A DNA stretch of 5,301 nucleotides from Dehalococcoidia bacterium (GTDB taxonomy: Bacteria; Chloroflexota; Dehalococcoidia; SZUA-161): assembly GCA_020344295.1 (NCBI GenBank), contig CP070819.1:1675559-1680859 (forward strand). The letters run 5' to 3'. Numbering within the stretch: the stretch's first letter is position 1; each line of letters opens with the position of its first letter. Under the pieces are notes generated by a model that saw only the letters and a list, made by a program, of their open reading frames with translations, did not search any database and was not told where the DNA came from. Below, one piece after another: positions 1 to 5,301 of this stretch. The position numbers and the translations under genes are program-made.

Positions 1-1069
1 GATCCAGATAGGTGGGGATCGCAATACCGAAACAGGGTATAGCGATTTCACCCTTAAGCAAACGGGTCCATTCCTCCGTATTATCATATGATTCATAGAC
101 AATTATCTCCGGTGCATCAATCCCCAGTGTTCGTGGGTCCATATCTACGCCGAGATAAACATAGAAAGCGGACAGGCTTATCTCCAGTTGATGACACATT
201 TGAACGAAATCCCCAGGCAGATTATCCTCGCCTATCATGTTGAATAAAGTCGATCTGGCGGCAACATTCGATACGATCTTATCAGCCCTGATTCGCTTAC
301 CCTTGGCTGTTTCGATGCCTACAGCGGTATTATTATCTAAAATGATTTTATCTACGATGGCTCTATACTCGATTTCACCGCCGTATTCTTTAAGCACTCT
401 AACCAGTACGTCGGGTATTGCCTGAATGCCGCCAAGCGGATAGTAATAGCCTCGAAGCTGCTCAGTAACCATAAGTGCGGAATAGTCTATTGCCGAGTTC
501 TTCCACATAGGATTCCACAGATGCCAGTTAGCGCTGATCAGCGCTTTAAGTCTGATATCACTGACATAGGAATCCATTAACTCCTGAAAGGAACTATTTT
601 TATACTGACTTAATCGAGCAGACAACGTTGGAAGCTGTCGGACATCTTCATATATGGATTTGATAGTGCTGAACAGCGTAGATATACCAGCTTTTTCCTG
701 AGGGAACAGTTCTATCAATTTGCTGGGCAGCGATTCAAGGTCTCTGCTGCTGTCATAAGTTAAGTCGGGGAAGACGAACCTCTGGAATTGTTCTTTGAAC
801 TCGAGAGCATCCTCAATTTCCAGAGCGGCAAGAACGCGCTTGAATGCCCCGCTTTCTTTCCCTCCGGTTAGATGCAGAACGCCGGCATCGAATTTAAATC
901 CGCCTCGTTTGAACGAGGAGCAACAACCCCCCGGCATATAGTGCTGTTCCAAAACCTTGACGTTCACACCATTCTTTGACAGATAGGCTGCGCATGTGAG
1001 ACCGCCTATTCCCGCTCCAATGACAACTACGTCATATTCTTCATCGTAACGGGTATTCGCTGTTGTCAC
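1..1069 (-). CDS. CrtI/phytoene-desaturase-like NAD(P)/FAD-dependent oxidoreductase, C-terminus cut off by window edge
   Basis: An open frame runs from a GTG at 1069-1067 to the left edge without a stop, giving 356 residues of a family usually near 500. The N-terminus is a dinucleotide-binding Rossmann fold: YDVVVIGAGIGGL at residues 12-24, with the GxGxxG at 18-23, Glu41 ending the second strand, then PGGCCSSF (46-53) and GFKFDAG (57-63). This is the usual opening of the CrtI, CrtISO and retinol-saturase group. Near residue 220 comes YYPLGGIQAIPDVL, then GGEIEY, a VGIET strand and DKIVSNVAA, which match the family's middle segment. Known members desaturate, isomerise or saturate polyenes with FAD. 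The substrate here is unknown. The start follows an AGGGGG Shine-Dalgarno, an in-frame TAA lies at 1099-1097, and no ATG lies between them. It follows the OYE-type gene by 58 bases and is probably cotranscribed. The missing end carries the C-terminal FAD-binding part, so intactness cannot be judged. Family is sure, function is not. Confidence 0.9.
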   Translation of the reverse strand, partial: MTTANTRYDEEYDVVVIGAGIGGLTCAAYLSKNGVNVKVLEQHYMPGGCCSSFKRGGFKFDAGVLHLTGGKESGAFKRVLAALEIEDALEFKEQFQRFVFPDLTYDSSRDLESLPSKLIELFPQEKAGISTLFSTIKSIYEDVRQLPTLSARLSQYKNSSFQELMDSYVSDIRLKALISANWHLWNPMWKNSAIDYSALMVTEQLRGYYYPLGGIQAIPDVLVRVLKEYGGEIEYRAIVDKIILDNNTAVGIETAKGKRIRADKIVSNVAARSTLFNMIGEDNLPGDFVQMCHQLEISLSAFYVYLGVDMDPRTLGIDAPEIIVYESYDNTEEWTRLLKGEIAIPCFGIAIPTYLD

Positions 1070-1073
1070 CTCA

Positions 1074-1079
1074 CCCCCT
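1074..1079 (-). promoter_or_regulatory. Shine-Dalgarno site deciding the GTG start of the CrtI-like gene
   Basis: The minus strand reads AGGGGG followed by TGAG and then GTG ACA. The spacing is short (4 nt), but this is the only purine-rich block near the first Rossmann strand. The frame upstream contains an in-frame TAA (1099-1097) and no ATG, so GTG at 1069 is the best start. A second nearby GTG (1074-1072) is in another frame and is closed at once by TGA. Confidence 0.6.
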
Positions 1080-1127
1080 ATCCTCAGTCGATTTCCTTAT
1101 ATTATCATTCAATTACGGGCAAGCAAT

Positions 1128-3182
1128 CTATATTCTTTGACCGATAAGGAATCCGGACGCCATGGCCTCCATGATCTTTCCCGGCTCCGCGCTGTCACCT
1201 ATGTTATAGAGCTCCAGTACCTGTTCATCCAACTCTTGAACCAATTCGTTGTTGGCAGTAATACCAATGTTCGCAACAGTATCCGCCTCTATGAATTCAC
1301 GCGAACTTGAACTCTCTACCTCCACTCCGTTATCCCTTATCTCTATTATCCTCGCGTTTTTGAGTATATGTGTACCTGCTTTCTTTAACCTGTCGAGAAA
1401 TACCCATCTGTGTGTAATCTCAATATCCGAGCCAATACGGCTTGACTCTTCGATAATGGTCACCTGCTTTCCGCGTTCGTTCAGGGTATCCGCTAGTTCG
1501 CATCCGGCGAAATTACCACTGGTAACCACAACATTCTTTCCGAACGGGAAATTGAATCTGAGAAGCCACCTTATTAAGGAGGGCGAATAGAGATATCTTA
1601 TAAAAAGAGCGGCAACAAAAGAGACCGTTTTTCTTGTTGATACACCACTTTCCATAGGTTGTCCACTGAATACTCTCTGGATATCAGTGCGGTCTAATAT
1701 GATTCCTCTGTTTCTCATGGACATATGAGGCTGTGAAGTCGTACCACCGGTTGCCAATAATACAACATCAGGTTTTAATTTGCTCACCATAGATGGTGTA
1801 ACCCTAGTATTTAACTTCAATTCAATGGGAAGTCCGCTAAGCACCCTTTTCATGTAGTTCAATAAAGGCACCAGTCTCTTATTTGTGATGGCTGCGATGA
1901 GAAGCGCACCGCCCAATCGCGTGTTTTGCTCGCACAATGTTACCTTATGACCTCTGAGCGATGCTATTCTGGCAGCTTCCATCCCACTGGGACCCCCACC
2001 GACAACCAGCACCTTCTTTTTATCTGCTGCCGCCTTTTCATAGGGAAACTCGGCTTCCCTGCCCACCCTCGCATTAACACTGCAGTAGATCGGTGGATCA
2101 TCTACTCCTGAGATACATCGACAACAATTGATGCATGGCACTATATCGTCGAGCCGCCCTTCTCTCGCCTTATTCGGCAACTCCGGGTCAGCGACTAACG
2201 CGCGCGCCATGTAGACCATGTCCACTGATCCTTCAAATATCACTTTCTCCGCTACTAAAGGGTCTTGAATCTGAGTTCCCGCCGCAACTGGGATGTTTAC
2301 GGCGCTTTTAACTCCCTCTGCAAGGTACACCCAGGCGCCTTGAGGCACCCACATTTGTATCATCGGCACCGAGGCATAGTGCCAGCCTGCCATTACATCG
2401 ATCTGACAGACGCCCGCTGCTTCGAGCATACGAGCCATCACCTTTGTGTCTTCGAGGTCATAGCCCTTCGGTTCCATGAGATCGGCACCACTCAGCCTGC
2501 ATGTAATGGGGAAATCACTGCCGGCCTTGTTTTTAATATCATCGATGATTTCGAGGAGAAGCCTCATTCTGTTTTCCAGACTTCCGCCGTATTCATCCTC
2601 CCGCTTATTTGTAAGTGGTGACAGAAACTGGGAGATGATATAGCTGACCGACGCAATTATCTCGACGGCATCGAATCCGCACTGTCTGGCCCTATTTGCG
2701 CAATCTCCAAAGGTATCAACAATATGATGTATTTCCTCTACAGTTAGAGCTTTGGGCATTGTTCTTTCGTGTGGCCCACCCAGGCGGAAAGCCGAACCGG
2801 GCTGTCCGGTGGGCGTTATGCCGGAGGGACTGATGAATTCTATCGGGCCGTTATCGAAAGCCCAGCTATAACCGACTCCAATCTGGGCATAAACCTTAGC
2901 CCCATTGTCGTGAACTACATCTGCCAACTCACTGAGCCCGGGAATAAAACTGTCATCATATATCCCGAAAAGCGGTCCGCGGTCGAGCCTTGTCGTGCTG
3001 CAGCTTATTCCTATCAAACCAACGCCACCTTTCGCCCTCGCAGCATAGAATGCTTTCGTCTGCTCAGACACCTTGGCATCCTCTTCAAAGGTAATACCCA
3101 TCGCTGGCAGCTTTATTCGGTTCTTTAACTCGATACCACCGATATTGATGGGCTCGAATAACCTGATTAGACGTTTTGCCAT
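1128..3182 (-). CDS. Old Yellow Enzyme-type FMN/4Fe-4S/FAD oxidoreductase (2,4-dienoyl-CoA reductase / enoate reductase class)
   Basis: The 684-residue protein has the three-part plan of bacterial 2,4-dienoyl-CoA reductase, enoate reductase and trimethylamine dehydrogenase. Residues 1-345 form an FMN-binding TIM barrel: KNRIKLPAMG (20-29), SYIISQFLSP (180-189), EYGGSLENR (197-205), Arg229, GWH (266-268) and VYMARALVADPE (323-334). Tyr181 and His268 align with the catalytic Tyr166/His252 pair of E. coli FadH. A cysteine cluster follows at C350, C353, C356 and C367 (C-x2-C-x2-C-x10-C, with an extra C354), expected to bind 4Fe-4S. An FAD Rossmann motif GGGPSG is at 395-400. Expected role: cytoplasmic reduction of an activated C=C, electrons passing NAD(P)H-FAD-FeS-FMN. 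Oddities: QIGVGYSW (100-107) has no His-x-Gly-Arg, the second Rossmann motif is SGNFAG (555-560), and a hydrophobic insert lies at about 517-550. An in-frame TAG at 3197-3195 fixes the ATG; its Shine-Dalgarno (GTGGG) is weak. Exact substrate unknown; a steroid, bile-acid-like or aryl enoate is possible. Confidence 0.92.
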   Translation of the reverse strand: MAKRLIRLFEPINIGGIELKNRIKLPAMGITFEEDAKVSEQTKAFYAARAKGGVGLIGISCSTTRLDRGPLFGIYDDSFIPGLSELADVVHDNGAKVYAQIGVGYSWAFDNGPIEFISPSGITPTGQPGSAFRLGGPHERTMPKALTVEEIHHIVDTFGDCANRARQCGFDAVEIIASVSYIISQFLSPLTNKREDEYGGSLENRMRLLLEIIDDIKNKAGSDFPITCRLSGADLMEPKGYDLEDTKVMARMLEAAGVCQIDVMAGWHYASVPMIQMWVPQGAWVYLAEGVKSAVNIPVAAGTQIQDPLVAEKVIFEGSVDMVYMARALVADPELPNKAREGRLDDIVPCINCCRCISGVDDPPIYCSVNARVGREAEFPYEKAAADKKKVLVVGGGPSGMEAARIASLRGHKVTLCEQNTRLGGALLIAAITNKRLVPLLNYMKRVLSGLPIELKLNTRVTPSMVSKLKPDVVLLATGGTTSQPHMSMRNRGIILDRTDIQRVFSGQPMESGVSTRKTVSFVAALFIRYLYSPSLIRWLLRFNFPFGKNVVVTSGNFAGCELADTLNERGKQVTIIEESSRIGSDIEITHRWVFLDRLKKAGTHILKNARIIEIRDNGVEVESSSSREFIEADTVANIGITANNELVQELDEQVLELYNIGDSAEPGKIMEAMASGFLIGQRI

Positions 3183-3209
3183 TGGATTCCCACTCTATTA
3201 CTCCATTGT

Positions 3210-3239
3210 AATATAAAGCAGAATGGAAGTATCTGTTAC
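3210..3239 (-). promoter_or_regulatory. candidate sigma70-type promoter for the OYE-type gene
   Basis: On the minus strand GTAACA (3239-3234, 4 of 6 match to TTGACA) is followed after 18 bases by TATATT (3215-3210, 5 of 6 match to TATAAT). It would start transcription near 3203, about 20 bases before the ATG at 3182. It lies in the widest gap of the cluster, just past a hairpin at the preceding gene's end. A match of this quality can occur by chance in AT-rich spacer, so this is only a candidate. Confidence 0.27.
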
Positions 3240-3257
3240 AGTTAGAATGCTTGTAGC

Positions 3258-3282
3258 ATAACTACCAGAGCGAGGTAGCTAT
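3258..3282 (-). other. hairpin at the crotonase stop codon
   Basis: The minus-strand RNA can pair AUAGCUACC (3282-3274) with GGUAGUUAU (3266-3258) around a 7-base loop UCGCUCU. The stem is nine pairs including one G-U. The 5' arm contains the crotonase stop codon UAG (3281-3279). No run of U follows the stem, so it is not a standard intrinsic terminator. It could be a 3'-end stabilising or processing hairpin, or part of a partial transcription break before the candidate promoter downstream. Confidence 0.4.
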
Positions 3283-4064
3283 CTGCCCTTAAATTGCGGT
3301 GGTCTTCTCTCAAAAAACGATGCGACCCCTTCCTTGAAATCCTCTGTCTGAAAGCAAATGCGCTGAGCCAGACTTTCATAGTCGAGCTGGGATTCCAGAT
3401 CGTTGTCAATCCCTTTGTAGACGCCGCGCTTGATAAGATCGATGGGAACTGATGGGCCCTTTGCAATTCTCATTGCCAGATCCCTGGTCGCATTCATCAG
3501 TTCATCATGCGGCACAATCTTGTTCACAATTCCCAGTCTCTCCGCTTCTCTGGCATCGATGGTGTCACCCATCATCATTAGCTCAAGGGCCTTTGAGGCA
3601 CCAACTATTCGCGTCAGATAATAGGTAGCCCCGCCGTCGGGCATAAGCCCCCTCTTGATAAAGACCATGCTGAATCTGGCTTTCTCGGACGCTATTCTGA
3701 AGTCGCAGGCTAGGGCCAGCGAGTATGTCGTCCCGGCTGTGATACCAGGTATCGCAGCGATCGTGGGTTTAGGGAAGTACCGTACCGGCAGTATCCACCA
3801 GCCAAAGGGGCGCTTCAGAATATACGGCTCAATGGGACCGCTGTAGTCGGCGGTCAATTCGCCACTATCTGCGCCGGAGCTGAAAGCTTCTCCAGCACCA
3901 GTAATGATCAATGCCTTCACGCCATCGTCATAGCGCAACTCGGTAGCGATCCGGAGCACCTCGGTCCTCATCGCATCGGTAACAGCGTTGAGCCTCTCGG
4001 GACGGTGAAAGGTAATAGTAGCGATACCCTCTTCCTTCGTAAAGAGCACTCCTTCTACTGCCAT
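3279..4064 (-). CDS. crotonase-fold enoyl-CoA hydratase/isomerase-family protein, PaaG-like active site
   Basis: This 261-residue protein has the normal crotonase length and architecture: ITFHRPERLNAV (17-28), the oxyanion-hole segment AFSSGADSGEL (60-70), SLALACDFRIAS (115-126), GLMPDGGATYYLTRIVG (139-155), then AREAERLGIVNKIV (171-184) and a C-terminal ERRPPQFKG. It should bind an acyl-CoA in the cytoplasm. The two catalytic glutamates of enoyl-CoA hydratase (Glu144/Glu164 in rat) align with Ser115 and Phe135, so water addition by the classical route is unlikely. Asp143 sits where PaaG-type isomerases, and 4-chlorobenzoyl-CoA dehalogenase, carry a catalytic Asp. A double-bond isomerase acting on an enoyl-CoA is therefore the better guess; other crotonase chemistries remain open. 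It follows the acyl-CoA dehydrogenase by 56 bases and probably shares its transcript. The start is firm: GGAGG lies 6 bases before the ATG and an in-frame TAG sits two codons upstream. Confidence 0.93.
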   Translation of the reverse strand: MAVEGVLFTKEEGIATITFHRPERLNAVTDAMRTEVLRIATELRYDDGVKALIITGAGEAFSSGADSGELTADYSGPIEPYILKRPFGWWILPVRYFPKPTIAAIPGITAGTTYSLALACDFRIASEKARFSMVFIKRGLMPDGGATYYLTRIVGASKALELMMMGDTIDAREAERLGIVNKIVPHDELMNATRDLAMRIAKGPSVPIDLIKRGVYKGIDNDLESQLDYESLAQRICFQTEDFKEGVASFFERRPPQFKGR

Positions 4065-4070
4065 TGCCTA

Positions 4071-4075
4071 CCTCC
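4071..4075 (-). promoter_or_regulatory. Shine-Dalgarno site of the crotonase gene
   Basis: GGAGG on the minus strand lies 6 bases before the ATG at 4064, an ideal placement. The in-frame TAG at 4070-4068 lies between the site and the ATG, so no longer N-terminus is possible. Confidence 0.85.
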
Positions 4076-4120
4076 GCGTGAGGGTATAATGTATTCGACC
4101 TCTTAGACGAAACGAAACAG

Positions 4121-5269
4121 CTATCTCCCTAACAGCATCCTGGCGATGATCATCTTCTGCATCTGCGGCGTGCCATCGCCCATCTGGAAACCGACAACAT
4201 CCCTCAGGCGTTGTGAGATGGGGTGCTCCGTGCTGTAGGCTGGATGCCCGACGATCACCATGCAGTCTTTGATGGCCTGAATCGACACTTCAACACTGTA
4301 CCACTTGGCCATCGAGCATTCTGTGATGTATGGACTCTCCTGGTCTTTGAGCGACAGTACACGGTAGCACAACAACCTCGCTGCCTCGATCCTCGTGTAG
4401 TGCTCGGCAATGAGAAACGATACTCCCTGATAGCGGGAGATGGGCTGACCGAAGGCTATCCGTTCCTTGGACCATGCAATAGCTTCCTCAAGCGACGCCT
4501 GAGCCCGGCATAAACACGTCAAGGCTGTGATAACCCGGAGCCAGTCAAGCGTGCTCATTATCATATAGAAACCGGTGTTCTCCTCGCCCTCGCGGTTCTT
4601 GGCGGGAACTCGTACCTCATCGAACACTGCTATACTGGGTACTAAGTTAGGATTCCCCATCCATGGCAGGTGTGATTTCGTTATGCCTGGGAGATCCAGA
4701 GGCACCCAGAACATGCTTATACCTTTGAATCCAGCTTCGGGATCGGTTTTAACCGATATAGAGGCTACGTCGGCTATCATTGCGAAGGGTATGGGGAATT
4801 TCTCCCCACTGATGATGTAGTCATCACCGTCTCGCACAGCCTTAGTTGTTATACTTGCAGCGTCTGAGCCGGCGGCTGCCTCTGTGAAACCGAAGGCGTG
4901 CCTCCGCTCCCGCTTGATCAAAGGTGGGAACCATTCATCCTGTACCTCCTCAGGAAGCGTCTCCAAAAGTGCACTTGTCGCCTGCATGGCCCCAACCGTT
5001 TCCACATAGGGATCCACCTTTGCCGACTCCTCGAAGATGATGCCCAAAGACACAGCATCGATCTGCTGCCCTCCGTACTTAGCCGGTACATTGAGGGCCG
5101 TCCAACCCATATCGACTATCTTTTTATCTATCTCCGGTAGGGCCTCATACAGCTCCATGGGCCCCATTTTGCATCGCTCCAGAGCACCAGGAGCCAGCTC
5201 TTTCTGGGCGAATTTCTTCACCTGCTGGCGAAGCATTTCCTGTGCCTCGGTAAATACAAATCCTCCCAT
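4121..5269 (-). CDS. acyl-CoA dehydrogenase family flavoprotein with Asp at the catalytic-base position
   Basis: At 382 residues this is a full-length acyl-CoA dehydrogenase, an FAD enzyme that makes an alpha,beta double bond in an acyl-CoA and usually passes electrons to ETF. The helical N-terminal domain starts FTEAQEMLRQQVKKFA (6-21) and includes LNVPAKYGG (59-67). The flavin/substrate loop is GFTEAAAGSDAA (127-138). The C-terminal domain has Arg245, RIAFGQPISRYQGVSFLIAE (270-289), EAARLL (295-300), RLRD (354-357) and DGTPQMQKMIIAR (365-377). The usual base, Glu376 of MCAD in the xEGT motif, is Asp365. The alternative base position of isovaleryl-/long-chain enzymes, just before Arg245, is Leu244. 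The usual ITNG loop after the second flavin strand reads IPFA (160-163), and the usual HGGYGY reads VGHPAY (340-345). These point to an atypical substrate. An in-frame TAG at 5275-5273 fixes the ATG. It is the first gene seen, so any promoter lies at or beyond the right edge. Confidence 0.95.
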   Translation of the reverse strand: MGGFVFTEAQEMLRQQVKKFAQKELAPGALERCKMGPMELYEALPEIDKKIVDMGWTALNVPAKYGGQQIDAVSLGIIFEESAKVDPYVETVGAMQATSALLETLPEEVQDEWFPPLIKRERRHAFGFTEAAAGSDAASITTKAVRDGDDYIISGEKFPIPFAMIADVASISVKTDPEAGFKGISMFWVPLDLPGITKSHLPWMGNPNLVPSIAVFDEVRVPAKNREGEENTGFYMIMSTLDWLRVITALTCLCRAQASLEEAIAWSKERIAFGQPISRYQGVSFLIAEHYTRIEAARLLCYRVLSLKDQESPYITECSMAKWYSVEVSIQAIKDCMVIVGHPAYSTEHPISQRLRDVVGFQMGDGTPQMQKMIIARMLLGR

Positions 5270-5275
5270 TCTCTA

Positions 5276-5286
5276 CCTCTCCTCCC
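5276..5286 (-). promoter_or_regulatory. Shine-Dalgarno site of the acyl-CoA dehydrogenase gene
   Basis: The minus strand reads GGGAGGAGAGG ending 6 bases before the ATG at 5269. It offers AGAGG at the best spacing and GGAGG at 11 bases. A stop codon in frame (TAG, 5275-5273) immediately follows, which settles the start. An ATG further upstream (minus strand, 5291-5289) is out of frame. Confidence 0.75.
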
Positions 5287-5301
5287 TGCATGGGATTCGA
5301 A

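Noticed and set aside
237..425. 62-codon plus-strand frame
   Set aside because: It lies inside the CrtI-like gene, whose minus-strand translation here carries the conserved DKIVSNVAA and GGEIEY segments.
1097..1115. GATAAT-like -10 box on the minus strand in the gap before the CrtI-like gene
   Set aside because: No acceptable -35 box lies at 16-18 bases; the only TTG-starting hexamer is 14 bases away. Cotranscription with the OYE gene is simpler.
1249..3128. Plus-strand open frames of 61-119 codons (1249-1590, 1926-2111, 2265-2621, 2769-3128)
   Set aside because: They lie wholly inside the OYE-type gene on the other strand, give low-complexity or family-less proteins, and the minus-strand frame has clear conserved motifs throughout.
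3242..3466. 74-codon minus-strand frame at the end of the crotonase gene
   Set aside because: It overlaps the crotonase C-terminus in another frame, where the crotonase reading has the expected family ending. No domain is recognisable in the alternative.
4071..4083. CCTC/GAGG 4-pair hairpin that would cover the crotonase Shine-Dalgarno
   Set aside because: Four pairs with a 5-base loop is too weak to claim regulation of translation.
4085..4090. Perfect TATAAT on the plus strand with TTGCCT at 4064-4069, which would read antisense into the dehydrogenase gene
   Set aside because: The spacer is only 15 bases and the -35 match is 4 of 6. There is no plus-strand gene to serve, so it is not supported beyond chance.
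4223..5140. Open frames in other frames or on the plus strand inside the acyl-CoA dehydrogenase gene
   Set aside because: The dehydrogenase reading is conserved over its whole length; these are shadows without motifs.
5251..5291. Upstream ATG (minus strand, 5291-5289) as an alternative start for the dehydrogenase
   Set aside because: It is out of frame with the dehydrogenase, and the dehydrogenase frame has a TAG at 5275-5273, so the ATG at 5269 is the start.

Overview
The window holds four genes, all read from the minus strand, so transcription runs from right to left. In that order they are: an acyl-CoA dehydrogenase (complete), a crotonase-fold enoyl-CoA hydratase/isomerase-family protein (complete), a large Old Yellow Enzyme-type flavin/iron-sulfur oxidoreductase of the 2,4-dienoyl-CoA reductase/enoate reductase class (complete), and a CrtI/phytoene-desaturase-like FAD oxidoreductase cut off by the left edge. 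No stretch above 100 bases lacks a gene between the right edge of the acyl-CoA dehydrogenase and the left end. The gaps are 56, 96 and 58 bases. No RNA gene, mobile element, CRISPR array or plus-strand gene is supported.

The layout looks like a catabolic cluster acting on CoA thioesters. The dehydrogenase would introduce a double bond, the crotonase-fold protein would shift or otherwise process it, and the OYE/4Fe-4S/FAD protein would reduce a conjugated enoate or dienoyl-CoA. The CrtI-like protein is a further flavin-dependent desaturase, isomerase or saturase acting on a hydrophobic polyene-like or cyclic substrate. The substrate cannot be read from the sequence. An unsaturated, alicyclic or isoprenoid acid is an inference from the enzyme set.

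The noteworthy point is that three complete enzymes depart from family textbook residues at active or cofactor sites. The crotonase lacks both hydratase glutamates and has an Asp where PaaG-type isomerases have theirs. The acyl-CoA dehydrogenase has Asp in place of the usual catalytic Glu. The OYE protein lacks the usual His-x-Gly-Arg loop, has an altered glycine motif in its second Rossmann half and carries a hydrophobic insert. These are best read as a divergent substrate specificity, not decay, because all frames are intact and start sites are well formed.

The 96-base gap before the OYE gene holds a 9-pair hairpin at the crotonase stop codon and a possible sigma70-type promoter, so the cluster may be two transcription units (dehydrogenase-crotonase, then OYE-CrtI-like).

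The organism is a bacterium with moderate GC and clear Shine-Dalgarno sites. The combination of an iron-sulfur enoate-reductase-type flavoprotein with beta-oxidation genes suggests an anaerobe, such as a Dehalococcoidia (Chloroflexota) or Desulfobacterota sediment lineage. That taxonomic guess rests on general resemblance only and is weak.
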